Shown here in pieces: positions 9,352-17,842 of a stretch of DNA of 64,000 bases. Position 1 is the first letter of the stretch. The number at the start of each line of letters is the position of its first letter. The position numbers and the translations under genes were made by a program. Location: positions 1 through 64,000 of the forward strand of contig JAFXKY010000001.1 in NCBI GenBank assembly GCA_017531485.1. Reading direction: 5' to 3'. A model generated the notes under the pieces. The model did not search any database, had not been told where the DNA came from, and worked only from the letters and a program-made list of their open reading frames with translations. The stretch comes from Eubacteriaceae bacterium (GTDB lineage: Bacteria; Bacillota; Clostridia; Eubacteriales; Anaerofustaceae).

Positions 9352-9694
9352 TATTTTCCTCTTGCTGAACATCTGTAATGATCGCAGCTTTCTTTTCCGC
9401 AACGGCAATTATCTCATCGGCTTTTCTCCTTGCATAAACGAGCATCTCTTCAGCTTCTTTCTTCACCGATTCGAGATACAGCTCTGCGGCATTTTGTGCC
9501 GCCTCAAAAACTCCCGAGATCTGCACGGCCGCTTCTGCCACGGATCCGAGCCTTGAAAAATTGAGTTCTCTCTCTTCGAGGCGCTTTTCGAGCTCTTCCA
9601 CCTTCTTTTCCAGTTCGTCAGCCCTTTCCGTCTGCGCAACAAGGAGTTGAAGAAGCTGATATCTGTTCAGTTTTTTCAAATCATTTCCTGCCAA
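9326..9694 (-). CDS. Coiled-coil protein heading the pilus operon
   Basis: About 122 residues, highly charged, with a heptad-like stretch (ERADELEKKVEELEKRLEER) followed by a second helical region (AAELYLESVKKEAEEM). There is no signal peptide or membrane segment, so it is likely cytoplasmic. A TTG at 9694 is 7 bases from GGAGG, while the GTG at 9700 is too close. Short coiled-coil proteins in this position accompany pilus signal peptidases in other clostridia. The function is unknown; it could couple the secretion machinery to the locus. Confidence 0.7.
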   Translation of the reverse strand: MAGNDLKKLNRYQLLQLLVAQTERADELEKKVEELEKRLEERELNFSRLGSVAEAAVQISGVFEAAQNAAELYLESVKKEAEEMLVYARRKADEIIAVAEKKAAIITDVQQEENNETIQEET

Positions 9695-9737
9695 AACCAC
9701 GCCTCCGGATATAAATAGTTTATTTTAAAGAGGGATC

Positions 9738-9780
9738 CTTATTGGTTTATATATAAACCAATAAGGGGGATATCCCCCTT
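9738..9780. promoter_or_regulatory. Two adjacent perfect palindromes in the pilus operon leader
   Basis: CTTATTGGTTTATA is immediately followed by its reverse complement, forming a 28-bp perfect palindrome. Next to it is GGGGGATATCCCCC. Both lie between the predicted promoter (9809-9837, minus strand) and the first gene. They could be an operator for a dimeric regulator or an mRNA leader hairpin. Confidence 0.55.
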
Positions 9781-9808
9781 GCGTATTTTTACTCACTATC
9801 CATCTGTT

Positions 9809-9837
9809 ATGCTAACACATAATACATAAATTGTCAA
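9809..9837 (-). promoter_or_regulatory. Predicted promoter of the pilus operon
   Basis: On the minus strand TTGACA (9832-9837) and TAGCAT (9809-9814) are separated by exactly 17 bp. The start point would be about 105 bases upstream of the first gene, with the two palindromes in the leader. Confidence 0.55.
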
Positions 9838-9985
9838 TAATAGAACAAATTTTCACACCTTTTTACAATTCCCAAAATCAACTTACACCAAATCTTATAT
9901 TTTGGCTATTTCATAGCAATATAATTATAAGCTCATAATCGTATCAATATAAAATAGACTGTGGTTTCCCACAGTCTTTAATTTT

Positions 9986-10498
9986 TTACATCCTGTCGAA
10001 AAGAGATGTCTTTCCGTTTATGTATCTCAGGATCCGGGTTGCATCCTTTGCATCCACATCACCGCTGCCGTCAACATCCGCAGCTTTTAACAGCTTTTCG
10101 GTGTCGGCGCCTTCCTGCGTGAATATGCATGCCTTGCCGTTGATATAACGAAGGATCTGCGTTGCGTCCTTCGCATCAACGCTTCCGTTTCCGTCAGCAT
10201 CGCCCGGGATTAACTCTTCTGCCGTAAGCTCATCATCCGTCTTCACGGCTTCAAGCCTGGCTTTTGTTTCTGAAACGATCTTTTCGACTTCTTCCTGCGA
10301 TTCCGCTGCACTTATCGCTTCACTTGCTTCTTTCCTGATAGCATCAATTTCTGCCTTCTGGGCCGGTCTGTATTCTTCCGGATCTACCATATCCGCAATA
10401 GTTTCCGCAGCTTCTTCCTTCGCTTTTACGAGTTCTTCGGCTTTGAGTTCCGAATCTGTCTTTAATGTATCAAGCTTAGCCTTCGTTTCTTCTCTTTC
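9986..10498 (-). pseudogene. 5'-truncated FIVAR/dockerin protein fragment
   Basis: The open frame encodes the end of a secreted protein. Helical FIVAR-like repeats (KAKLDTLKTDSELKAEEL, VDPEEYR) lead into a type I dockerin with two calcium-binding repeats (DADGNGSVDAKDATQILRY and DVDGSGDVDAKDATRILRY). The same arrangement closes the 59.3-64 kb protein. The frame starts after a stop at 10499 with no signal peptide, so the N-terminus is missing. Just upstream, an AAAGGATG stretch and the start of a frame encoding MRKRRNEG lie out of frame, as if a gene start had been fused to the wrong phase. It is unlikely to be secreted as it stands. Confidence 0.7.
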
Positions 10499-10650
10499 TC
10501 ATTTTTCATCCTTTCTTCGGGGGGTTAAGGGGTGTCCCCTGAGTTTAATTCTGCGTATGGGGAACCATACGCGATGCTTGCAGGAAAAGTCGCGATGCGA
10601 CTTGATTCAGGCGGAAAACAAACTATCAACTATTTCAAATCGACTACACA

Positions 10651-11028
10651 TCATCTTTCACAATCTCTCCCACCAACCACCATCTGAAGCATCTCATTAT
10701 AATCCTTCCCCCTCTTCGGAAACGCATAATGAACTTCATACTTCCCTTCAAGCGCCTTCCCGTAGCATTCCGCAGCATCCTTGCCTGCCTTATCATTATC
10801 AAGACAGAGACAAATCCTGCTCACATCATATTCCGCAAGAAAATTTTCGAGAGCAAGTGGAATTGTACCTTCACGAGCGTTGCTCGATCTGTACACTCCC
10901 GCAAGTGACAGCAGGTGATGCTTCCGCCACGGTCTGCCATTTTGTTTCTGCAGTGTCGCAAACGAGAGCAGATCAATAGCACTTTCAAATACATAAAGAG
11001 CCCCACTCTCCTTGATATGAGAATGGGG
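10651..11028 (-). pseudogene. 3' fragment of a Toprim/DUF3991-type mobile-element gene
   Basis: The frame encodes ESGALYVFESAIDLLSF, then LCLDNDKAGKDAAE (a Toprim-like DxD motif), and ends PKRGKDYNEMLQMVVGG. This matches the C-terminal half of DUF3991/Toprim proteins carried by conjugative elements. There is no start codon or N-terminal half: the coding sequence begins inside the hairpin element at 10.99-11.04 kb. It is a remnant showing that a conjugative element once reached this locus. Confidence 0.7.
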
Positions 11029-11040
11029 GATTTTAAGTGT
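10988..11040 (-). repeat. RHS cassette-border hairpin element (copy E)
   Basis: GAGCCCCACTCTC pairs imperfectly with GAGAATGGGGG and is followed on the plus strand by the shared tail GGGGGATTTTAAGTGT. In minus orientation it comes after an immunity gene and runs straight into the Toprim fragment. Other copies are at 12.0, 35.5, 37.2 and 38.9 kb. Confidence 0.6.
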
Positions 11041-11180
11041 GGTAGTAAAATTAAACTTAGTAATTTTCTATTCACTTTTAATATTGTATTACTAGCTGAC
11101 ACACGCACAACAAGGAATATATTCATATTTGTATCACAAATTAGTTACTACCCACATGGTACGACAATAACTATACACAT

Positions 11181-11681
11181 CTATTTATTATCGACGATAC
11201 GATCACAAGGAATAAACTTCCTCAGAACATGTTCATCAACACTATTCACCAATATACGACAATTTCCACCATGTTTTTCGCAATATTCATTATCAATAAC
11301 ATTTTTGAACTTGATGCTGTATATTTCTCTTCGTCCACTAAATTCAAATTGATGATAAATCGTATCTACATCATCCCACGCAAATTCAAAATGATAATTT
11401 GTTTTATGATTAGAAATACTTACACCTTTATATGACACAATTATCTCCGTATACATTATTTTACTCAAAAATATATATACTCTCCAAGAAACCACAAAAA
11501 TTACAACTGCATATATAACAAAAAGTAATAGTGATCTCATATCAGCAGAATACATACTCATGGTAAGTATAATGTTCATAAAAGAAAACAATATCAACAA
11601 TTTTTTACATACATTACCTGCAACATAGTGTGGATAATAAACAACATAGTCACAGAAGTACTTTGGTTTAAAATTTTGCAT
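11181..11681 (-). CDS. Immunity-candidate membrane protein, TM-TM-PH-like
   Basis: A 166-residue protein: a short N-terminal segment (FKPKYFCDYVVYYPHY), two hydrophobic helices (about 28-47 and 50-70), then a beta-rich domain resembling a bacterial PH domain (EIIVSYKGVSISNH, FEFAWDDVDTIYHQFEF). Layout and motifs match the protein at 36.3 kb (KIVVSTEGILYFKY, ISWENVSAVYF). The upstream toxin-tail remnants of the two loci also match each other. The start has a GAGGA site. The expected role is to protect the producer from the cognate RHS toxin tip at the membrane, inferred from position. Confidence 0.65.
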   Translation of the reverse strand: MQNFKPKYFCDYVVYYPHYVAGNVCKKLLILFSFMNIILTMSMYSADMRSLLLFVIYAVVIFVVSWRVYIFLSKIMYTEIIVSYKGVSISNHKTNYHFEFAWDDVDTIYHQFEFSGRREIYSIKFKNVIDNEYCEKHGGNCRILVNSVDEHVLRKFIPCDRIVDNK

Positions 11682-11696
11682 ATCACTTATTCCTCA

Positions 11697-12008
11697 CTAT
11701 TTCTTTTTGAATATGTTGGTAAATATTACCTCAATCGCTGAATTTATAAACGAGGCATCTAATCCAATAATTGCAGATCCAACAGCATTCAACATACTAT
11801 CTGCCGGTTTACCAAATGTTGGAACTATGCCCCCTAAACCCGTTGTAAATCACGTTTTTTCACATCATACGTGTTTGCAACTTCATATGATGTATTACAT
11901 ATAGTATAAACAGTCTTCGGGGTTCTGTCAATCTTATCATACGTATATTCGGACCTTGACATCGCCCATTTCGACCTTGATGAGTCTGTCGGCGAGGTCG
12001 TAGGTGCA
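11697..12008 (-). pseudogene. Deleted RHS cassette: core scrap fused to toxin tail
   Basis: The first part (about 12008-11850) reads as RHS core (TYDLADRLIKVEMGDVKV, then YDKIDRTPKTVYTICNTSYE) with frame damage. It jumps directly into a toxin C-terminus containing AVGSAIIGLDASFINSAIEV and ending NIFKKK with a stop at 11697. The rest of the RHS hallmark and toxin is missing. The tail matches the remnant at 36.8 kb (CSLIIGFDASFFNTAAEI). The immunity candidate follows after 15 bp. Confidence 0.7.
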
Positions 12009-12011
12009 TAG

Positions 12012-12093
12012 AAAATCCCCCTTTCCGATGTTTATAGATTAAGGAGATGTTCTCCTCTGTCTATAGCACCGAGAAAGGGGGGATTTTAAGTGT
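12012..12093 (-). repeat. RHS cassette-border hairpin element, long form (copy A)
   Basis: Outer arms AAAATCCCCCTTTC and GAAAGGGGGGATTTT enclose a second inverted repeat (AAGGAGA and TCTCCTCT, with flanking TATAGA and TCTATA), so about 80 bp can fold into one long cruciform. It is clearly homologous to the copy at 35.5 kb, including the inner GTTCTCCTCT and GCACCGAGAAAGGGG and the outer AAGTGT. It lies between an immunity gene and an RHS core fragment. Confidence 0.65.
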
Positions 12094-12106
12094 AGTTTAG
12101 CATTTT

Positions 12107-12580
12107 TTATTTCGAATACCTTTTTTTCTCTGAAGGCAACCATATAAGATGTGGAACAAACTCTATAGATGTAGTAACAAAAACACCACAAATTTCTGAA
12201 AGCAACAACAAACACCAAGGCCAACCAGAATCAAATATATAACAGCATACATATCCGACAAAACAGTGCCCAAATGCTACTATATTCAATATATGACAAA
12301 ACATGTTTATATATAGCATCGGTCCTCTGTTCGGTGCTTCTATAGCCAACTTAATCAATGTGATTTTCTGAAGAAAATTATATTCCGAAATTTTCTTCTT
12401 AATTAACTTCTTCTTTTTATTGTTGTAGCCATATTCAATAATTACTTCCTTGTGAAGATACCATACCGCTAGAAATATAATAAGGTCCATAATCAGTAAT
12501 ATTGATGCTGCCAGCAATGTTTGAAAAAATGAAAACTCGACATTTTCATACCATAACCTTACAATCCAATCAAGATCCAT
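12107..12580 (-). CDS. Immunity-candidate polytopic membrane protein
   Basis: A 157-residue protein with about four hydrophobic segments (near 19-44, 84-105, 108-120 and 121-142) and a lysine-rich cytoplasmic loop (NNKKKKLIKKKISEY). It begins 13 bp after the stop of the RHS fragment, the usual position for an RHS immunity gene. No family was recognised, and it does not share the PH-like domain of its neighbours. The ribosome site is weak (AGGG, 12-nt spacing). Confidence 0.6.
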   Translation of the reverse strand: MDLDWIVRLWYENVEFSFFQTLLAASILLIMDLIIFLAVWYLHKEVIIEYGYNNKKKKLIKKKISEYNFLQKITLIKLAIEAPNRGPMLYINMFCHILNIVAFGHCFVGYVCCYIFDSGWPWCLLLLSEICGVFVTTSIEFVPHLIWLPSEKKRYSK

Positions 12581-12593
12581 ATAACGCCGAGCC

Positions 12594-13701
12594 CTATCTA
12601 TTCAATACTGCACTCGAGGCTTTTCCGCCTAACCAACCTTTAAAGATTCCCCAAAGCGTTGGCTTTATGTATTTTTTCGAATAATTTGCTGTCATTTTAT
12701 AATATAACGTCCCAGCTTTAACTATTCCGTCTTTATAGATGTGATTATTTAATCGAGATATATGTCTAGCCATATTTTTATCCCCTCTTACAGCACCATT
12801 ACCGCCGGCGAGACCTCCAAAAAATCCTGTTAATGTATCCATTCCAACTGCTACCCAATTTTCTTTCTTCATATTTCTATTAGTATCTATACATTCATGC
12901 GCAAGAGACTCTATACCTCCAGTTACGGCACCTATTGTCCCACCAGTTAAATAATGGGCTCCCGATGCTGCTACCGCCCCGTTTATTGCACCACACACTG
13001 CAGATACACCTACTTTAATCCAGGCATTTTTTGATGAAAACGCAGATGCACCCTCTTTCTCTGCAATATCTATTGCTGTTGTTATTGCACTAATAGCTGC
13101 TCCAACTACTGCTCCAACCACATAATTCCAGAAAAAACCATTACCATCTTTTCTTGCAATTGGATTATTTCCACAGTAGTTAAAAAGATTATACCCTGCA
13201 AAATCTCCGTTTGCGCCTAACAAACCTACATCATCCGCATTCACAAACCTACCGGTCTCAGGATCATAGTATCTTGAATTCAGATAGTAGAGACTTGATT
13301 CTGTATCGTAATAATATCCACGATATCTGAACGGGTTCAGCTGACCAACAGCCGTAAGTGAACTTTCTGATGTTGTGAGTTTTCCCCAGTCATCGTATTC
13401 GTATGTCGCAACAAACGTCTTATTCGTATCAATTATCTTGACGATATCGCCCTGAAGATTTTTCAGATAGAAATAGTCTTTGTCCGTTGACTTATCTTTG
13501 AATCCGATGAGACTTCCGTTTCCATCATACAGGAAGACGAGGGTCTGAGAACCCTTCGTCTGAGAAAGGATCGTTGAACCGACGAGGTTGAAGGTGGTTG
13601 TCGCACCGTTGACAGTCTTGGACTTTCTTATACCTTCTGCATTATAAGTATATGACGCACTCGTTCCATACGTCATCAGCTGACGACCGTTCCATGTGAG
13701 G
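12594..13701 (-). CDS. 5'-truncated RHS C-terminal cassette with Gly/Ala-rich toxin tip
   Basis: The frame begins inside the RHS core at TWNGRQL, without start or secretion signal, and reads through YD repeats to the hallmark region (RYYDPETGRFVNADD). From about residue 175 it becomes a unique tip: FWNYVVGAVVGAAISA, a glycine/alanine-rich hydrophobic region (GGTIGAVTGG), and a basic end. RHS proteins are toxin carriers cleaved near the hallmark to release such tips. Hydrophobic helix-forming tips suggest a membrane-active toxin, but no known toxin domain was recognised. Probably an unexpressed donor cassette. Confidence 0.75.
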
Positions 13702-13719
13702 AAAATACCTCACATGGAA
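13690..13719. repeat. Perfect 12-bp inverted repeat at RHS cassette joint
   Basis: TTCCATGTGAGG and CCTCACATGGAA surround a 6-nt loop. One arm is the RHS core itself (codons for TWN); the other is an inverted copy of the same bases, placed directly after the stop codon of the 13.7-kb immunity gene. Its sequence differs from the GGGGGATTTT border elements but it sits at the same kind of junction. Confidence 0.6.
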
Positions 13720-13721
13720 TA

Positions 13722-13949
13722 CTAAATTCTTTCTTTTAGAAAATATGTACCAATCAATACAATCATCATAACATAACCAATCTTGCAGAACATTTCGAAT
13801 GTTAATGAAGTACTAATCACATGTAATACAGCCTCAAATCTTACTGGACCAATGACTTCACATATCACCCCAGATACTCCCCATATTAGGACAAAAATTA
13901 ATGAAATAATATTCAAAATCTCGATTAGTTTCCTAATTAACTCTATCAT
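13722..13949 (-). CDS. Small two-helix immunity-candidate membrane protein
   Basis: A 75-residue protein that is almost all membrane: helices near 12-33 and 53-70, ending FLKERI. The start overlaps the RHS stop by 4 bp (ATGA), so translation is coupled to the upstream toxin gene, the tightest pairing in the locus. No family was recognised. A membrane-embedded antitoxin against a membrane-active RHS tip is the likely role. Confidence 0.65.
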   Translation of the reverse strand: MIELIRKLIEILNIISLIFVLIWGVSGVICEVIGPVRFEAVLHVISTSLTFEMFCKIGYVMMIVLIGTYFLKERI

Positions 13950-15787
13950 CTTAAATCATACCTTCTTTCTGTAGCTCGTTCTGCGGGATTTTCACAAAAA
14001 ACTGAAATGGTTGTATTTAGCCACGCATAAGCAGCAAATCCATACGCAACAACTTTTCCTCCTGTCATTGAAAACGTATCTCTTAATTTCACTGTTTCCT
14101 TAAAGATGGATGAAACTTGGACATTCAAAATATGATTAAATGATAATCCAGCAGTTTTAATGAATGGAGTGCTCCCAATAATTTTCCCACCATTGTCATA
14201 AATAGACTCTATAACGTTGCGGGCCACGTACTCATTGCTCCCTCCTTCATTTTTACTTTTTTTAAACTGCAGAACCGCAACCTCAGCTGTTTTAGCAGTA
14301 ACTGTCGCAGCTGCTGTTATGGCAGCTACCCCAGCCAATGATCCAGCACCAAAGGTAACTACTGTTGCTACAACCATAGCAACCATAGCTACGGCTGCAG
14401 TTGCGACCGCAACTGCTTTTTTGACCCATGTCGGCCAATTTCCATTTGGATCACTCATATTAACTGGATTATTAAAGCAATAAGAATATAGATTATACCC
14501 TCTTATATCTTCACCGCTACCAGAAATTTCTTTATCCGCATTTATAAACCTACAAACCTCAGGGTCATAATATCTGGAATTCAGATAATAAAATCCTGAC
14601 TCATCATCGTAATAGTATCCCCTGTATCTGAACGGGTTTTCTTTTCCGATCGTATCTTTGAGCGAACCGGAAATGCTGAGAATTTTACCCCATGCGTCGT
14701 ATTCATAGGTTACAACAACTGCTCCCGTTGAATCTATGATCTGAACGATATCTCCCTGCAAGTTTTTCAGATAATAGTAGCTCGCTGTGCCTTTTCTGAA
14801 GCCGACAAGATCGCCGTTTCCGTCGTAAAGGAACACAAGGGTATTCGTTCCCGTTGTTTGAGAAAGGATCGTACTGCCGACAACTTCATATGTAGTTGTG
14901 GTTCCGTTGTGTGTTTTTGATGTACGAATACCTTCGGCATTATAGGTATAAGACGTCACTTTACCGCTTGCCGTATGTGTATTAAGCTGTCTTCCGGTCC
15001 ATGTCAGGGTCTTTCCGTCACGATATGTCAGCGGATTGCCGATGTTGTCATACGTGATATTCTGACCGTTATAGTTTTTCAGAAGGTCTTTCCATGTCGA
15101 ATCAGTATAGCTGAATGACTTGGAGTAATCCGTGCCATACGATGAAGAATAATATGTGCGTGATACACCCGTGATATTTGATCCGTTGTCATACGTGTAT
15201 GTCGTGTATCCCTTATTATCTTCCTGATATGTCAGACGGTTCAGTTTATCATACTGATACTCGGAAATGAGCTGATTATGAGCACTGTCTGCATAAATGC
15301 CCGTTATATTTCCGTTGTTGTCATATGTGTAATAGTACGATGAAACAACTGCGGCATTATCATCCGTATTCTTTTTATTGACGTACGATTCAACAAGCAT
15401 CGAACTCTGTTTTCCGCTTACAGTCTTGAACGCGATGTCCGTATCATTTATGACAGTGCCGTTTACTTTCAGGTTCATAGATTTCAGGCGGTCGATTCCG
15501 TCGTATGCGTAATCAACAGATATTTCATCTGTTCCATAGGTAATGTCAGATAATTCGAGAACGTTGTTATCGCCGTACGTGTTTTCAACTGCATACGATG
15601 TATTACCTATAGTATAAACAGCCTTCGGATTTCTGTCAATCTTGTCGTAGGTATATTCTACCGTAACATCGCCCATTTCGACCTTGATGAGTCTGTCGGC
15701 GAGGTCATATGTATACGTTGCTGTGACATTGTTTCCTTCTTTGATCTTTGCAAGGTTGCCGCGGGCGTCGTATACATACGTTATCAC
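13946..15787 (-). CDS. RHS-repeat protein fragment with C-terminal toxin tip
   Basis: 613 residues, the longest RHS segment here. It carries many YD repeats (YTYDKIDRNPK, YTYDNNGNITGIYAD, YTYDNGSNITGV) and the hallmark RYYDPEVCRFINADKE, with the usual ETG altered to EVC. The following tip (about 445-613) has a long Ala/Val-rich hydrophobic stretch (VAVATAAVAMVAMVVATVV) and ends RRYDLR. The frame opens at YVYDARGNL with a GTG and no ribosome site, signal or N-terminal shell, so the front of the gene is missing. The immunity gene follows with ATGA overlap. Either a silent reservoir cassette or a decayed gene. Confidence 0.8.
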   Translation of the reverse strand: MITYVYDARGNLAKIKEGNNVTATYTYDLADRLIKVEMGDVTVEYTYDKIDRNPKAVYTIGNTSYAVENTYGDNNVLELSDITYGTDEISVDYAYDGIDRLKSMNLKVNGTVINDTDIAFKTVSGKQSSMLVESYVNKKNTDDNAAVVSSYYYTYDNNGNITGIYADSAHNQLISEYQYDKLNRLTYQEDNKGYTTYTYDNGSNITGVSRTYYSSSYGTDYSKSFSYTDSTWKDLLKNYNGQNITYDNIGNPLTYRDGKTLTWTGRQLNTHTASGKVTSYTYNAEGIRTSKTHNGTTTTYEVVGSTILSQTTGTNTLVFLYDGNGDLVGFRKGTASYYYLKNLQGDIVQIIDSTGAVVVTYEYDAWGKILSISGSLKDTIGKENPFRYRGYYYDDESGFYYLNSRYYDPEVCRFINADKEISGSGEDIRGYNLYSYCFNNPVNMSDPNGNWPTWVKKAVAVATAAVAMVAMVVATVVTFGAGSLAGVAAITAAATVTAKTAEVAVLQFKKSKNEGGSNEYVARNVIESIYDNGGKIIGSTPFIKTAGLSFNHILNVQVSSIFKETVKLRDTFSMTGGKVVAYGFAAYAWLNTTISVFCENPAERATERRYDLR

Positions 15788-15818
15788 GCTTTCGCATGGG
15801 ATAGTATATTAAAAAACA

Positions 15819-16169
15819 TTACTCACTGTACACTTCCAGATACTCAAGCATCATTCCGAGAAATTCCGTATTGGAGGGTCTTCCTTTCATGATACTCACC
15901 GTATTGCCGAAATACTTTCTGAGAATTTTCATATCACACACCAGCCATGTCTTCTCAATCGCCGTGCGGATTGCCCGTGAAACAGACTCACAACTTACGG
16001 CGTGTGCTTCCGCGATCATATTGTATACATCAAGTGCATGTCCGTATCTCAGGACAGGATAAGTATGTACATACAACAAATACTCGCAGATGTATTCATA
16101 CCCCTTCAGGTTAGCACTGATACCTACGTTATTCATCAACTTCATTATTCTCAGCTTCGTTTTTCTCAT
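15819..16169 (-). CDS. Stand-alone Spo0A C-terminal-type DNA-binding protein
   Basis: 116 residues matching the Spo0A effector domain (Spo0A_C) almost end to end. The opening is NNVGISANLKGYEYI. The helix-turn-helix region is YNMIAEAHAVSCESVSRAIR, and it closes with IMKGRPSNTEFLGMMLEYL, equivalent to the TKAKPTNSEFIAM of Spo0A. There is no receiver domain, so it is not controlled by phosphorylation of its own chain. It stands 31 bp before the RHS fragment on the same strand. It might regulate the RHS cassettes or be a leftover of the element that brought them. 0A-box binding is expected from the family. Confidence 0.8.
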   Translation of the reverse strand: MRKTKLRIMKLMNNVGISANLKGYEYICEYLLYVHTYPVLRYGHALDVYNMIAEAHAVSCESVSRAIRTAIEKTWLVCDMKILRKYFGNTVSIMKGRPSNTEFLGMMLEYLEVYSE

Positions 16170-16378
16170 CGACTTACCACTTTTACATCCGGCATCATTT
16201 TTATCAGAACATTATCTCTTGCTCCTAACGAAACAGCCTGATTTTGTCAATTATTGTAATATTTTAATTAAAATTCATCTACCAATAATCCGTTAGAAAT
16301 TATTTAATTTCTGTTAGGATTTAAACTGAATTATTTGCAGTCACAAAAATAAGCACGACGTATCCGTTACAAAAAAGC

Positions 16379-16403
16379 AAAACAGCCTTTTTACGGCTGT
16401 TTT
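16379..16403. terminator. Bidirectional terminator
   Basis: AAAACAGCC and GGCTGTTTT enclose a T-rich loop, with T-rich or A-rich flanks in both directions. It lies downstream of the gene ending at 16468. The rest of 16170-16467 shows only AT-rich sequence with no supported gene. Confidence 0.6.
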
Positions 16404-16467
16404 ACTTAATAAAGTGAAGTTATAAATATGATAATAGTTATTGAAGAAGTGATTTGGAATATGATAT

Positions 16468-17184
16468 TTACGCTATGTTCCCTGTCTCATTTCTGTCCCT
16501 GTCCGGAGATTCTTTGGAATAATGTTCGGCAACAAACAAATACAGCGTTTTGTTTTCTTCATCAACCCATTTTCTGAAAGTGATCTCGTTCGTTGTGTAT
16601 CCGGCTTTGAGGTATTCCTCTTCCTGAATCTCGAAATCATCATAGTACTCCTCTGTCTTTACTGTCTCCATTTTCTCAATGCCAACAGAGTCCATGAATG
16701 TCGCCTGCATCTCCTGAGACAGAATAATGAAATCCGCATATGACGGATTCGTGACATCATACTCATGTCTGATCGTGACGGATACGACTTCCCCATTCAG
16801 CACATTGATAACGTATCGGATAATGTCTTTAGAAGGAGAATATAATGTACCTGTCACGAAATAACTATGGTAAGATTCTTGTTCAATTATTTTTTTATAT
16901 ACATGCTCCTGCCATGGATTTTCGTATGAAGCAGATAATAAATTTTCTACCCGCACTTCTAAATCCACTGCATTTATATAATCATAATCCTTTTCATCAA
17001 AACTCACCCTTTTCTCCGGCGGTTCGCTAGTCAGGGAAGAAGTAAATAACTCATCAGCGTAGTTATAAACCACATTACTCTCACGGCTTTTGCCTGCATT
17101 ACAATTATAAGTATTCTCAAAGCAAAGCATTATCAGGAAGAAAATCGCTGACCATATGGAGAGTATGATAATTTTATTTTTCAT
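16468..17184 (-). CDS. Secreted or membrane-anchored protein of unknown function
   Basis: 238 residues with an N-terminal hydrophobic segment (about 4-22: IIILSIWSAIFFLIMLCF) that could be a signal anchor. The rest is an acidic, soluble domain with no recognised motif. The end (RKWVDEENKTLYLFVAEHYS) looks like a beta-rich fold. It starts 7 bp after the stop of the secreted protein encoded just before it on the same strand, so the two are probably co-transcribed and may work together. The adjacent two-component system is divergent and could regulate them. Confidence 0.6.
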   Translation of the reverse strand: MKNKIIILSIWSAIFFLIMLCFENTYNCNAGKSRESNVVYNYADELFTSSLTSEPPEKRVSFDEKDYDYINAVDLEVRVENLLSASYENPWQEHVYKKIIEQESYHSYFVTGTLYSPSKDIIRYVINVLNGEVVSVTIRHEYDVTNPSYADFIILSQEMQATFMDSVGIEKMETVKTEEYYDDFEIQEEEYLKAGYTTNEITFRKWVDEENKTLYLFVAEHYSKESPDRDRNETGNIA

Positions 17185-17191
17185 TACAACA

Positions 17192-17842
17192 TTATCTCAG
17201 GCCAATTGTCTGCAGTGATGAATCCCATATTAAAGTAGCAGTATGCTTTACTGTAGCAGTTTCAACAACCTCTCCCGTACTGACATCCGTTGATACTCTT
17301 TCTACCTTACGCCATGCTTTTGTCGCTGATGCAATTCCAACAGCTCCCGGTGTATATGTATCTCTTATTCCATTAATCACGGCAACTCCCGTTGTACCAC
17401 CATTTTTAGCCACGCTTGAGATTCTGTAATCTCCTGTCATCTCATTGACCGTATATCGGACAGTAATTCCCATTGTACCATTTCCGCCAATATTGCTCCA
17501 GAACTTATGTAATTCACCGGAAGTGTTGACTCTCATCGTCGGATGTTCTATTGTGGATACGGTAGTTCCATAACTTCCGTCTGCATAAACATAAAGCTGA
17601 TATTCCGCAGAACCTACGACCTTGCAGTCTGTATACACAGGTTCAGCTTCCGGATCCCATGCGAGCTGAGTTTCTGATGATGCAGAGAATTCAGAAGGGG
17701 CATAACTGAATATCTCTCTTGCAATGGACTCGTTGTCATACAATACTGTTGAAACAGCTTTTTCTTCCGCATAAACGGAACCGGCAAATGCAGATGCTAT
17801 AAGAAGAGCAGCAAGCATTGTTGAAATGATTTTTCTTTTCAT
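17192..17842 (-). CDS. Secreted protein of unknown function
   Basis: About 216 residues from the ATG that follows AAAGGA. The signal peptide (MKRKIISTMLAALLIASAFAG, cleavage after VYA) is clear. The mature part is rich in Ser, Thr, Gly and Val and looks beta-stranded (YQLYVYADGSYGTT, MGITVRYTVNEMTGDYRISS). No catalytic motif was seen. The first gene of a two-gene minus-strand unit, divergent from the response regulator. A TATAAT box lies about 40 bases upstream of this start. Confidence 0.7.
   Translation of the reverse strand: MKRKIISTMLAALLIASAFAGSVYAEEKAVSTVLYDNESIAREIFSYAPSEFSASSETQLAWDPEAEPVYTDCKVVGSAEYQLYVYADGSYGTTVSTIEHPTMRVNTSGELHKFWSNIGGNGTMGITVRYTVNEMTGDYRISSVAKNGGTTGVAVINGIRDTYTPGAVGIASATKAWRKVERVSTDVSTGEVVETATVKHTATLIWDSSLQTIGLR

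Noticed and set aside
10821-11126. 101-residue minus-strand frame over the Toprim fragment
   Set aside because: It lies in a different frame from the recognisable Toprim coding sequence and has no family signal.
12012-12093. Border element as a true integron attC site
   Set aside because: No integron integrase, no GTTRRRY core pair seen, and a terminator role remains possible, so only the similarity of layout is noted.
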